Shown here in pieces: positions 5,312 to 12,772 of a stretch of 14,278 nucleotides of DNA (within the stretch, counting starts at the first letter, position 1; the number at the start of each line of letters is the position of its first letter). The position numbers and the translations under genes are program-made. A model generated the notes under the pieces. It made no database searches, was not told the origin of the DNA, and saw only the letters and a list, made by a program, of their open reading frames with translations. The DNA comes from H111-94 sp034436045 (GTDB lineage Bacteria; Chloroflexota; Ktedonobacteria; Ktedonobacterales; Ktedonobacteraceae): contig DAOTVZ010000241.1 in the NCBI GenBank assembly GCA_034436045.1, positions 1-14,278 on the forward strand. Direction: 5' to 3'.

Positions 5312-7622
5312 AGCCATTCCTATGCCTCTTGTGGGTATCACCATTCGGCCCCTGATTGGCCAGTCCCTGGCCTTGCGGGGGATTCTGCGGGCGTGGCGGA
5401 GCGATATAGCTGATCGGAGAGGCGAGCAGATTACCAGTCAGCGGCAAGTACTTCCCACGTGTCTCCCAGATCGACACGGCCTGCGAGACATACTGCGGCA
5501 GATACCAGTCAGTAGAGGTTAGCCCTGGATAATGCACCGTCGCCTGCACCAGCCCGCCGGGATTGGTAAAGTCGCGCACGGGCTTCCCCTGCTCGGCCAG
5601 CAGCATGGAATCATGCCAGATGGGACCGGCTCCGGTTACGCCGATCACATTGATCATCGGTGTATTGTTATTATTGCCCGCCCAGACACCCATCACATAG
5701 TCGGGAGTATAGCCAATTGTCCAGTTATCATCGAAGTTATTCGAGGTGCCGGTCTTGACGGCGGCGGGCCGCACTACGCCGGGGTTGCCTTCGTAACAAT
5801 CGGTGGTGGAGTTGCTATACAGGTACAGTGAGCTACATGGCCCGAACTCGTAAGTACGCGCCTGGTTATCGCTCAGCACGCTGGTAATCATGTAGGCCGC
5901 CTGCGGCGAGATCACACGCTGGCCCTGGGGATGTACCTGGTAGACAACATGCCCTTGCATATCCTTGACGGTATCAATAGCGTGGGGCGGCACACGGATA
6001 CCACCGGTGGCGAAGACACCATAGGCCGAGGTCATATCGATTAGGCGCACCCCCAGACTGCCCAGCACCAGCGAATAGGTTGGTACGCCTTCATACGATG
6101 TAATGCCCATCGCCTTTGCCGTCGCCATCGACTTATCGATACCCACCGACATCAAGAGTTTTACCGCTGGTATATTGAACGAGTTTGCCAGTGCCCGGCG
6201 TAACGTCAACAGGCCATGAAAGCGCTGATCGTAGTTTTGCGGCTGATACGGCGGCTGCCCACAACACAAGGGAATAGTGATGGGGCCATCCATCACCGGC
6301 ATACCTGGACTGATCCCCTCTTCAAAGGCCGTAACATACACGAAAGGCTTGAAGGAAGAGCCTGGCTGACGATAGCCCTGCGTCGCCACATCGAAAGCAC
6401 CATATTGAGGATTGTTCGGATTGATATTGCCTAACAGCACACGCAACGCACCATTGTGCGGATCGATCAGCACCTCGGCAGCATCGGTCACGTTATTGGT
6501 CTGCGATAGCGCGGCGATATGCTCCTGCGCGATCTTCAGCACCTGGTTTTGCAACTTCAGGTCGAGTGTAGTATAGACGGACAGACCGGAGCGCGCGAGC
6601 TGGCTCTCTGTCACATGCAGGTCTTGCTGTAGTTCCTCCATCGCGTAGGTGGCGAAATGGGGGGCGATCATATTATTCACCACGCCGCGATGCAAAAAGT
6701 TCGGCTGGCGTGCCTCCTCTAAAGCCTGCGCTTCCTGCTGGCGCGTGATGTAATGCTGGTTATACATATCGTTGAGAACTTCTTGCATACGCGTGTAGGC
6801 GGCATTTGGATGCAGGAACGGGTCGCGGCCAACCGGCGCACTGGGAATACCCGCCAGCATAGCCGCTTGCGCCAGGTCGAGTTGCTGCGCTGCCGTTTTA
6901 GTAGGCGTGTCTTGCAGATCAAAGTAGGTGAAGGCTGCCGCGTCGGCCCCATAGGAGTTTTCACCATAAAAGATGGTGTTGAGATACATCGAGAGAATCT
7001 GCTGCTTGGTATAGTGCCGCGTCACGTCCGGGGCCAGAATAATTTCATGCAACTTACGGGTAATGGTGACATCATCGCCAACAATAGCGTTTTTGATCAA
7101 TTGCTGCGTAATCGTGCTAGCACCCGAAACAACGTGCCCACTCGTTAAATCTTGCAGCGCCGCACGCACAATGCCTGTAATATCAAAACCTGGATTGCTC
7201 CAGAAGGTAGCATCCTCGGTGGCTACCTCCGCGTTAATCAGATAGATCGAGATTTTCGAGAGCGGTACGGTCGTTTGCAGGCCCTTACTAACATCCTGAT
7301 AGATCATCTGCCCATGCATGTCATACATCTTGAGACTGTCTTTAGGCAAAATATCCTCCAGCGTCACGACCTGGGGCTGATACTGCTTCACAACTGCGTT
7401 GGCGAAATTTCCAAAGGCAATGACGGTACCCGATGTGGCAACCGCGACAATAAAGCCGAGCGTGACAAGCGTCATCACGACCCAGTTCTGGCGGCGAGAA
7501 ACTTTGCGCTCAAGATGTTCATTCATACGTCGTAGCTGCTTGCGTTTCCAGTGCCTCTTAAGCCTGCGCAGCTTCTCCTGCTCTGTGGGCGAAAGTGGTG
7601 TTAGATGCCGATCTACCTTCAT
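5310..7622 (-). CDS. Class A penicillin-binding protein (transglycosylase/transpeptidase)
   Basis: This 770-aa bifunctional peptidoglycan synthase polymerises lipid II and cross-links stem peptides at the outer face of the membrane. It has a basic cytoplasmic tail (1-45) and one membrane anchor (about 46-70). The GT51 domain shows TEDATFW with catalytic E136, GASTITQQLIKNA (167-179), RKLHEIILA (189-197) and ILSMYLNTIFYG (209-220). The transpeptidase domain shows SSFK (S422, K425), SFN (481-483) and KTGTS (623-627). The C-terminal tail, from about 741, is rich in Pro, Gln, Gly and Asn and likely disordered. Four transpeptidase-domain cysteines (453, 454, 596, 609) could form disulphides. The start is supported by GAGG about 7 nt upstream. 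It stands alone on its strand. Confidence 0.95.
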   Translation of the reverse strand: MKVDRHLTPLSPTEQEKLRRLKRHWKRKQLRRMNEHLERKVSRRQNWVVMTLVTLGFIVAVATSGTVIAFGNFANAVVKQYQPQVVTLEDILPKDSLKMYDMHGQMIYQDVSKGLQTTVPLSKISIYLINAEVATEDATFWSNPGFDITGIVRAALQDLTSGHVVSGASTITQQLIKNAIVGDDVTITRKLHEIILAPDVTRHYTKQQILSMYLNTIFYGENSYGADAAAFTYFDLQDTPTKTAAQQLDLAQAAMLAGIPSAPVGRDPFLHPNAAYTRMQEVLNDMYNQHYITRQQEAQALEEARQPNFLHRGVVNNMIAPHFATYAMEELQQDLHVTESQLARSGLSVYTTLDLKLQNQVLKIAQEHIAALSQTNNVTDAAEVLIDPHNGALRVLLGNINPNNPQYGAFDVATQGYRQPGSSFKPFVYVTAFEEGISPGMPVMDGPITIPLCCGQPPYQPQNYDQRFHGLLTLRRALANSFNIPAVKLLMSVGIDKSMATAKAMGITSYEGVPTYSLVLGSLGVRLIDMTSAYGVFATGGIRVPPHAIDTVKDMQGHVVYQVHPQGQRVISPQAAYMITSVLSDNQARTYEFGPCSSLYLYSNSTTDCYEGNPGVVRPAAVKTGTSNNFDDNWTIGYTPDYVMGVWAGNNNNTPMINVIGVTGAGPIWHDSMLLAEQGKPVRDFTNPGGLVQATVHYPGLTSTDWYLPQYVSQAVSIWETRGKYLPLTGNLLASPISYIAPPRPQNPPQGQGLANQGPNGDTHKRHRNG

Positions 7623-7652
7623 AACATTACCTCTTCCATAAATCTTTCATAC

Positions 7653-7658
7653 ATTATA
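7653..7658 (-). promoter_or_regulatory. -10 element for the PBP gene
   Basis: A perfect TATAAT on the minus strand lies 31 bp before the PBP start codon. No convincing -35 was seen at 16-18 bp spacing, so the promoter call rests on the -10 alone. Confidence 0.4.
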
Positions 7659-8037
7659 TAGATGACATAAAAATACACCTCTGATTACATAACAAAGGCA
7701 GCACACATGCTCCTCATTGAGTCAATGCGCTTCACGTCTCTGGAGTATGGAGATGTCTTTTATGTAAAAAAGAGGTGAAAAGTATACATAATACAACGTC
7801 TAACAACTATCTCCGGCGAATCATCATAGTGCCTCTTTAATAAAACACGATCAAAGGGGGCAGAAAGTAACATCAACAGATGCTGCCTTTCATTGCCACG
7901 ATTTTTCTTTGTTATATGACATAGTGATAATAAGCTCATCAATAAGCTCTGCTTATAAAAGCTGAGCCATTAGATGACAGATGTGAAGAACACCCCCACA
8001 AGTTTGAAATGACGTAAGGCGTGTATACTCCTCTTAC

Positions 8038-8043
8038 TATAAT
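8038..8043 (+). promoter_or_regulatory. -10 element for the ThuA-like gene
   Basis: A perfect TATAAT lies 104 bp before the start codon; a second candidate, TATACT, lies at 8024-8029. The -35 regions for both are poor. TTGAAA (8004-8009) is too far from the first and too close to the second. Confidence 0.4.
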
Positions 8044-8060
8044 AATATACCGGGGCAACC

Positions 8061-8068
8061 AAACGTTT
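8061..8068. promoter_or_regulatory. Possible LacI-family operator upstream of the ThuA-like gene
   Basis: AAACGTTT is a perfect palindrome with the central CG typical of LacI-family operators. It is located where a repressor would block early transcription from the -10 at 8038-8043. The outer bases (CC to the left, CA to the right) do not extend the symmetry, so it may be chance. Confidence 0.25.
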
Positions 8069-8147
8069 CAAAAAACAGAGCCGCCTTGTTCATCCCCCGT
8101 AGATAGCATAGAATGAGACAGGTTAGTTTCCTAGAAAGGCTACATGA

Positions 8148-8792
8148 ATGAAATCAGCATTGATTGTCTGGGGTGGCTGGCAAGGCCATGAGCCTGAGAA
8201 GGGTGCGGCACTCTTTGCCACCTTTTTGCGCGAGCAGGGCTACGAGGTTGAGGTTTCGGATACCCTGGACAGCTATTTACAGACGGAGAAGATGCAGGCC
8301 CTGAGCCTGATTGTGCCGATCTGGACAATGGGCACGATCACGAAGGAGCAGGAGCGCGGTCTACTGGATGCGGTGCGCAGCGGCGTGGGCATCGCTGGCT
8401 GGCATGGCTGCATGGCCGATTCGTTCCGTAACAACACTGAATATCAGTTTATGGTCGGGGGACAATGGGTCGCGCATCCGGGCAATATCATCGATTACAG
8501 AGTTAATATCGTCAAACACGATGATCCTATCGTGGCCGGTTTACAAGATTTCCAGATGCACTCCGAGCAGTATTATATGCATGTTGACCCCATGAACGAG
8601 GTGCTAGCCACGACAACCTTCAGTGGAGAATACGCGCCCTGGATTGCAGGCTGCGTGATGCCGGTGGTCTGGAAAAAACGCTGGGGCCAGGGCAAGGTCT
8701 TCTACAGTTCGCTTGGCCACGTGGTCAAAGACTTTGAGGTGCCGGAGGCACTGACAATCATGCAACGCGGCATGCTGTGGGCCAGTCGCTAA
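8148..8792 (+). CDS. ThuA-like domain protein
   Basis: This 214-aa protein has the ThuA/trehalose-utilisation fold, related to class I glutamine amidotransferases. Family hallmarks are the opening strand ALIVWGGWQGHEP (4-16), the segment GIAGWHGCMADSF (81-93) followed by GGQWVAHPGN (104-113), HSEQYYMH (138-145) in the place of the usual DE-Y region, and a C-terminal strand GKVFYSSLGH (182-191). Proteins of this kind are linked to sugar or glycoside metabolism in other bacteria, but the reaction is often unproven, and the missing canonical acidic pair means none is assigned. The ATG at 8148 follows AGAAAGG (8133-8139); an ATG at 8144 is in another frame. The next gene, a MerR/TipA regulator, starts 99 bp later. 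Confidence 0.85.
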   Translation: MKSALIVWGGWQGHEPEKGAALFATFLREQGYEVEVSDTLDSYLQTEKMQALSLIVPIWTMGTITKEQERGLLDAVRSGVGIAGWHGCMADSFRNNTEYQFMVGGQWVAHPGNIIDYRVNIVKHDDPIVAGLQDFQMHSEQYYMHVDPMNEVLATTTFSGEYAPWIAGCVMPVVWKKRWGQGKVFYSSLGHVVKDFEVPEALTIMQRGMLWASR

Positions 8793-8814
8793 CGAATAAC
8801 AGATAGCACAAAAA

Positions 8815-8881
8815 TTGCCTCCAAAAGGGCTTGCATCTGACGTTACGTCATGCCTTACACTGCTCCTTAGAAAGGAGGCAA
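8815..8881 (+). promoter_or_regulatory. Anti-Shine-Dalgarno inverted repeats before the MerR-family gene
   Basis: TTGCCTCC (8815-8822) is the exact complement of GGAGGCAA (8874-8881), which contains the ribosome binding site of the regulator. A second, nearer arm, CTCCTT (8863-8868), complements AAGGAG (8872-8877) with a three-base loop. Transcripts reading through from the ThuA gene would carry both arms and have the site paired. A transcript from the regulator's own promoter would begin near 8868 and lack most or all of them, leaving the site open. Confidence 0.4.
8831..8861 (+). promoter_or_regulatory. MerR-type promoter with operator dyad in a 19-bp spacer
   Basis: TTGCAT (8831-8836) and TACACT (8856-8861) are separated by 19 bp, the over-long spacing typical of promoters activated by MerR-family regulators. 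The spacer contains the perfect dyad TGACGT-T-ACGTCA (8838-8850), centred close to the spacer midpoint. It lies directly before the MerR-family gene, so autoregulation is the simplest reading. Confidence 0.6.
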
Positions 8882-8891
8882 CATCTGAGTC

Positions 8892-9707
8892 ATGAGTCAG
8901 CGATTGTATCAGACCGGCCAGTTTGCGCGCAAAGCGGCAGTTTCGGAGCGCACATTGCGCTACTATGACCGTATCGGGTTGCTTTCGCCGTCATGCCACA
9001 GCACGGCAGGCCACCGTCTCTATAGCGATGCCGATCTGCTGCGTCTCCAGCAAATCCTGGCGCTCAAGTTTCTTGGCTTTTCGCTCACGGAGATCAAACG
9101 CCACCTGCGCACGGGTCCCACCGGCCTGCGCGAGTCGCTCCTGGTGCAAAAAGCCATGATGCGCGAACGCCGCCAACAACTGGACACAGTGATCCAGGCG
9201 CTTGAGGAAACGGAGAAGCTGCTATGCACCAACGCGCACGACTGGGACGCTATTGTCGGCGTGATTCAGGTGATTCAAATGACACAAAGCAACGACTGGC
9301 ACAAGAAGTACTTTAGTGACGAGCAGCTTGCACAGATGGAAGAACTGAGCAAGCAATCCTACACAGAGGAGCAACGTCAGTGGCTTACCGAGCGCGGCAA
9401 AAACTGGACGGAGGAAGATCAGCGCAAGGCCAGCCAGCAGTGGAGCGAGGTCTTGACCGAACTTAAGCGGCTCGTGGCTGGCGGAGCGACACCGGAGAGT
9501 CCTGCCGCTCAGACCTTCGTCGCGCGCTGGATGGCACTGATCAACCAGTTCACGCAAGGCGACCCCGGCATCACAAAGGGACTACAAAACCTGTACAGCA
9601 AGCTGAAAGAGATGCCTGCTGAGCAGCGACCCGTTCCCTACCCGTACACGGTTGAAGAGGAAGCATTTCTTAGCAAGGCCATCAAAATCTATCAACAAGA
9701 ACAATAA
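8892..9707 (+). CDS. MerR-family transcriptional regulator with TipAS-type effector domain
   Basis: This 271-aa regulator has an N-terminal MerR winged helix-turn-helix (about 5-73, with RTLRYYDRIGLL at 20-31), a linking coiled coil (about 80-112) and a C-terminal alpha-helical domain of the TipAS type (about 140-268, with Trp-rich helices such as QRQWLTERG and the ending PYPYTVEEEAFL). TipA proteins bind thiopeptide antibiotics or other hydrophobic ligands and activate promoters with 19-bp spacers. The only cysteines are C35 and C112, both outside the effector domain, so the covalent thiopeptide capture described for Streptomyces TipA is unlikely. AGGAGG (8873-8878) lies 13 nt before the ATG, slightly far. 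No efflux or resistance gene lies nearby, so the target may be the regulator itself and perhaps the ThuA-like gene. Confidence 0.88.
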   Translation: MSQRLYQTGQFARKAAVSERTLRYYDRIGLLSPSCHSTAGHRLYSDADLLRLQQILALKFLGFSLTEIKRHLRTGPTGLRESLLVQKAMMRERRQQLDTVIQALEETEKLLCTNAHDWDAIVGVIQVIQMTQSNDWHKKYFSDEQLAQMEELSKQSYTEEQRQWLTERGKNWTEEDQRKASQQWSEVLTELKRLVAGGATPESPAAQTFVARWMALINQFTQGDPGITKGLQNLYSKLKEMPAEQRPVPYPYTVEEEAFLSKAIKIYQQEQ

Positions 9708-9710
9708 CGT

Positions 9711-9735
9711 AGGGACGGGAATAATTCCCGTCCCT
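9711..9735. terminator. Symmetrical hairpin between convergent MerR-family gene and ftsH
   Basis: AGGGACGGGAAT (9711-9722) and ATTCCCGTCCCT (9724-9735) are perfect complements, giving roughly ten stable pairs with a short A/T loop. It occupies most of the 34-bp gap between the two convergent stop codons, so it probably terminates both. No long T-run is present. The clean palindrome could also be a dispersed repeat. Confidence 0.65.
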
Positions 9736-9741
9736 ATACCT

Positions 9742-11802
9742 TTAATCCGATGTACCAAGTTCGGGAGCCGGAGGCTGTTGCAATGGCGTAGTTGGAGTGG
9801 TTGGCGCGACAGGTTTGGGCACCCCTGCCGGACTACCCTTGACAGGTGTTTTGGGGAATTGCGTCGAAGCAATCGGCGCACCCGTCTCCTGCATGATCGC
9901 GTGCAGCCTGGCGGCATCAACCGTTTCGTGGCGGCGTAGCTCCTGCGCAATGAGATCAAGTGTGGAACGATAGGTTGTGAGCAACTCAATAGCTTTCGCG
10001 TAACAGCTTCTCACAATGCGTTCCACCTCTTCATCAATCAATTCCGCCGTTTCCTCGCTATAGTTGGTGGGCGCACCAGTATCGCCTCCGCCCGCAAAAG
10101 GACTTTGACGTTCGCTAAAGGAGACGGTGCCCAGGCGTTCACTCATGCCCCAGCGCGTGACCATCTGGCGCGCAATGGCGGTGACACGCTGCAAGTCGTT
10201 CTCCGCGCCGGTGGTGATGCGTCCAAAGACCACCTCTTCAGCAGCACGCCCACCCAGCGCCGTGATGATCTGGGTAATCAGATACTCTTTCGAGTAGTTG
10301 TAGCGATCATCGAGCGGCGTGTACATCGTCACGCCCAGCGCCTGACCACGCGGCACAATCGTTACCTTCGTTACCGGGTCAGCGCCTTCCAGCAGCAGGC
10401 CGGTCAGGGCATGACCACCCTCATGATAGGCGGTAACGTTTAGATCGGCATCGCTCAATACCAGCGGGCGCTCAGCACCCAGAATGATTTTGTCCAGGGC
10501 CTCGTCGAAACAGCGCTGCGTGACAGCATCCAGGTTGCGACGCGCTGCCAACAGGGCCGCTTCGTTGACCAGGTTTGCCAGATCGGCACCTACCATGCCA
10601 GTGGTGGAACGCGCAATCGCTACCAGGTCTACATCGGAGGCCAGGGGCACATTGCGGGTATGAATCTTGAGAATGGCTAAGCGCCCATTCCAGTCGGGCC
10701 GATCTACCGTCACCCGGCGGTCAAAGCGACCGGGGCGCAACAGCGCCTGATCCAGCCCATCCGGGCGGTTGGTGGCCGCGATGACAACCACCGCCTGCCG
10801 CGCATCAAAACCATCCATCTCCACCAGTAACTGGTTCAGCGTCTGCTCACGCTCATCGTTCGTATTGATGCTGGCCCCACGCTGACGCCCTACCGCATCA
10901 ATCTCATCGATAAAGATGATGCTCGGCGCTGCCTTCTTAGCCTGATCGAACAGATCGCGCACACGGCTGGCTCCGACACCGACCAGCACCTCGACAAACT
11001 CGGAGCCGCTCATCGAGAAGAACGGCACGCCCGCCTCACCGGCCACCGCACGCGCTAAGAGCGTTTTGCCCGTTCCTGGGGGGCCAACCAGCAGCACGCC
11101 GCGCGGAATCTTGCCGCCCAGACGCTGGAACTTCTGCGGTGTCTTGAGGAACTCGACCACCTCTTGCAGCTCGTATTTAGCCTCATCAACCCCGGCCACG
11201 TCGGCAAAGGTCGTGCTGGGGCGGTCTTCAAGGATCAATTTGGCGCGGCTCTTGCCGAAGCTGAAGACGCCCTGCTGCCCCTGCGTTGCACGGCGGCTCA
11301 GGAACAGGAAAAAGCCGATCAGCAGCACCCAGGGTACGACATTGATGAGGATATTCACCCAAAAACTACTATCGGGGGGGGGCTGATATGAGACCGTCGC
11401 TCCACTATTAATCAACAATTGCGGAAGTTGCGGATCACCGTTGGCAAGCTGCGCCAGTTGATACTGACTATATCCATCGACCGGCGTATTGAACTGCCCC
11501 TCTATATAGCTCTGCCCCACAAAGACGGCTGTCTTGATATTTTTATCGTGAATCTCTTGATAGAATTGCGAGTACGAAATGTTATCCACTTTGGGCGTAC
11601 TCGTCTGGCTGCTTGAACTGAAGTAGTTGTATATATAAACAACAAGCATGATCGCCACAAGAATCAGCAACCAGCGATTTAAACTGGACGAAGAGCGTCT
11701 TTGTGGTCCCTGTCCATTCGGACCACCAGAGCCTCCTGGGCGCTGGCTCTGCCTGTCATTATTGTTTTGTAGCCAGTGCATGTTCCCCGGCTGTCTATCC
11801 AT
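9742..11802 (-). CDS. ftsH: ATP-dependent zinc metalloprotease FtsH
   Basis: This 686-aa membrane AAA+ protease unfolds and degrades membrane and short-lived cytosolic proteins. A Gly/Asn/Gln/Ser-rich N-terminal tail (1-40) precedes TM1 (44-61), an extracytoplasmic domain (about 62-146) and TM2 (147-169). The AAA domain has Walker A GPPGTGKT (240-247), Walker B IIFIDE (295-300) and the second region of homology ATNRPDGLDQALLRPGRF (343-360). The protease domain has the zinc motif HEGGH (460-464) and a third ligand, D536, in TGAENDLQ. The pore loop reads LVG (273-275) where many FtsH proteins have an aromatic-hydrophobic-Gly motif. The C-terminal 45 residues are Pro/Thr-rich and probably disordered. 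GGAAAG just upstream supports the start. It is a single gene with its own promoter. Confidence 0.97.
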   Translation of the reverse strand: MDRQPGNMHWLQNNNDRQSQRPGGSGGPNGQGPQRRSSSSLNRWLLILVAIMLVVYIYNYFSSSSQTSTPKVDNISYSQFYQEIHDKNIKTAVFVGQSYIEGQFNTPVDGYSQYQLAQLANGDPQLPQLLINSGATVSYQPPPDSSFWVNILINVVPWVLLIGFFLFLSRRATQGQQGVFSFGKSRAKLILEDRPSTTFADVAGVDEAKYELQEVVEFLKTPQKFQRLGGKIPRGVLLVGPPGTGKTLLARAVAGEAGVPFFSMSGSEFVEVLVGVGASRVRDLFDQAKKAAPSIIFIDEIDAVGRQRGASINTNDEREQTLNQLLVEMDGFDARQAVVVIAATNRPDGLDQALLRPGRFDRRVTVDRPDWNGRLAILKIHTRNVPLASDVDLVAIARSTTGMVGADLANLVNEAALLAARRNLDAVTQRCFDEALDKIILGAERPLVLSDADLNVTAYHEGGHALTGLLLEGADPVTKVTIVPRGQALGVTMYTPLDDRYNYSKEYLITQIITALGGRAAEEVVFGRITTGAENDLQRVTAIARQMVTRWGMSERLGTVSFSERQSPFAGGGDTGAPTNYSEETAELIDEEVERIVRSCYAKAIELLTTYRSTLDLIAQELRRHETVDAARLHAIMQETGAPIASTQFPKTPVKGSPAGVPKPVAPTTPTTPLQQPPAPELGTSD

Positions 11803-11892
11803 AATCTTTCCCTGCTTTCTGGGCCTTCAACATGCTGCATCCCTTAAGGATAATACGTCGGAATGCGTCGGGTTGCGGACGGCGACACTTCT

Positions 11893-11898
11893 ATTATA
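11893..11898 (-). promoter_or_regulatory. -10 element for ftsH
   Basis: A perfect TATAAT on the minus strand lies 91 bp before the ftsH start codon. The best upstream TTG-containing hexamer (TTGCGT at 11920-11925) gives a 21-bp spacer, so the -35 is not assigned. Confidence 0.4.
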
Positions 11899-11940
11899 TC
11901 GTATCGATGCCTGGAATGCACGCAAGCACAACCCATCCAC

Positions 11941-11990
11941 TTGCTCTATCTACGAACGATGGCATAAAATAGGTACAAAATATCTGTACC
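11941..11990 (+). promoter_or_regulatory. Candidate promoter and operator dyad for the TPR gene
   Basis: TTGCTC (11941-11946) and TAAAAT (11965-11970) are 18 bp apart. Immediately after the -10, GGTACA (11972-11977) and TGTACC (11985-11990) form a perfect 6-7-6 dyad that would overlap the transcription start, a usual place for a repressor. The -35 is weak. Confidence 0.3.
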
Positions 11991-12039
11991 CATACACGAA
12001 ATGGTTTTTTTAGTGCCCTGGCAAGAGGAAGAGCGAACG

Positions 12040-12318
12040 ATGACAAACTTTCTGGGCCAGCAGACGCTGGCCCATTCTTCATTTCTAGATGACTACCCGC
12101 ATGCCATCACCGACCACACATGCGCCATCGAACTCTCCCCAACCCTGGCGGTAGCCTATGCGGGTCGCGCTCATGCCTACGAGCAGTTGGGCAAGGAGAG
12201 TCAAGCCTTTCATGATTATCAACAGGCGTTGCACTATGACCCCAACTATGAGTGGGTGAAGACGCAACTGGCACAGTGGCTGCAACGCCAGCAGCAAAAT
12301 GTCGATGATAGAAGCTGA
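12040..12318 (+). CDS. Small tetratricopeptide-repeat protein
   Basis: This 92-aa protein consists mostly of TPR helices. The pattern AVAYAGRAHAYEQLGKESQA (first helix pair, about 37-56) continues with FHDYQQALHYDPN (57-69), a classic TPR. The preceding HAITDHTCAIELSP (21-34) is the second helix of an incomplete earlier repeat. There is no signal peptide or catalytic domain, so it is likely a cytosolic protein-protein contact module. The ATG at 12040 is preferred because AGAGGAAGAG (12024-12033) lies 6-15 nt upstream; an in-frame ATG at 12001 lacks a site and would add 13 atypical residues. So short a TPR protein could be a gene fragment, but a good ribosome binding site and intact frame argue for a real gene. 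Partner unknown. Confidence 0.65.
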   Translation: MTNFLGQQTLAHSSFLDDYPHAITDHTCAIELSPTLAVAYAGRAHAYEQLGKESQAFHDYQQALHYDPNYEWVKTQLAQWLQRQQQNVDDRS

Positions 12319-12385
12319 TCGCAACGAAGATGGACAAGGAATTAGACACTGCTCACCGCCAGCAGATCACGCAATCTGAGCGCTT

Positions 12386-12598
12386 TTATCGTTCTAGCTT
12401 GCCACTCTCCACCAGAACTTTGAGAAATTCGAGATGACGTACAATTTCCATGCGGTCACTGCCGCCAGTCTGATAGGATTGACGCAGCCAGAGCAACGAA
12501 ATAATTTCATCAGTCGTGAACCCTTGCTGCATCAATACATCCATCTCACTACTGGTATCTTCTGTTTGCCGAATTATCTCAAGTGGTCTTGTATTCAT
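12386..12598 (-). CDS. Small protein of unknown function
   Basis: This 70-aa product is not recognised as any family. It is soluble, lacks cysteines and looks helical, with a central segment (QQGFTTDEIISLLWLRQSYQ, about 24-43) and a C-terminal helix (MEIVRHLEFLKVLVESGKL). The helical, charged composition and AAGGGA about 10 nt before the ATG favour a genuine gene. It converges with the TPR gene across 67 bp with no obvious terminator. Role unknown; a small regulator or adaptor is only a guess. Confidence 0.55.
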   Translation of the reverse strand: MNTRPLEIIRQTEDTSSEMDVLMQQGFTTDEIISLLWLRQSYQTGGSDRMEIVRHLEFLKVLVESGKLER

Positions 12599-12772
12599 AA
12601 TTAGTATCCCTTTATCCTTTGTGGTCGCTCATTACCTTTTTGCTGCGTCTTACCGTTCGCGGTATAACCAATCGTGAGACTGCTGGATGTGTGTTGGCGC
12701 GGCTAAAATACATGCCTGCTCGCATCCACTCGCGCCCACATCATCAAATATACGCCTGATTGGTAAGCTGAC

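Larger units (their letters stand above)
7623..8147. other. 525-bp intergenic region between divergent PBP and ThuA-like genes
   Basis: This is AT-rich and has no convincing gene; a 60-codon minus-strand frame at 7760-7942 looks spurious. It holds the PBP -10 at its left end and the ThuA-gene -10 and a small AAACGTTT palindrome at its right end. In the middle is a short hairpin (ATAAGC-TCT-GCTTAT) next to a second AATAAGCTC copy, near 7930-7955. Nothing else is assigned. Confidence 0.6.
11803..12039. other. Divergent promoter region between ftsH and the TPR gene
   Basis: This 237-bp gap contains the ftsH -10 on the minus strand, a candidate promoter for the TPR gene on the plus strand and the dyad GGTACA/TGTACC between that promoter and the TPR start. 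No CIRCE-type heat-shock operator was seen. No gene is apparent. Confidence 0.5.

Noticed and set aside
5232..5522. Plus-strand 96-codon frame
   Set aside because: It mostly lies antisense to the end of the PBP gene and has no protein-like features; shadow frame.
7760..7942. Minus-strand 60-codon frame in the PBP/ThuA gap
   Set aside because: Low-complexity, no clear ribosome binding site and no recognisable domain.
12001..12039. Upstream ATG start for the TPR protein
   Set aside because: No ribosome binding site; the purine-rich site at 12024-12033 fits the ATG at 12040.
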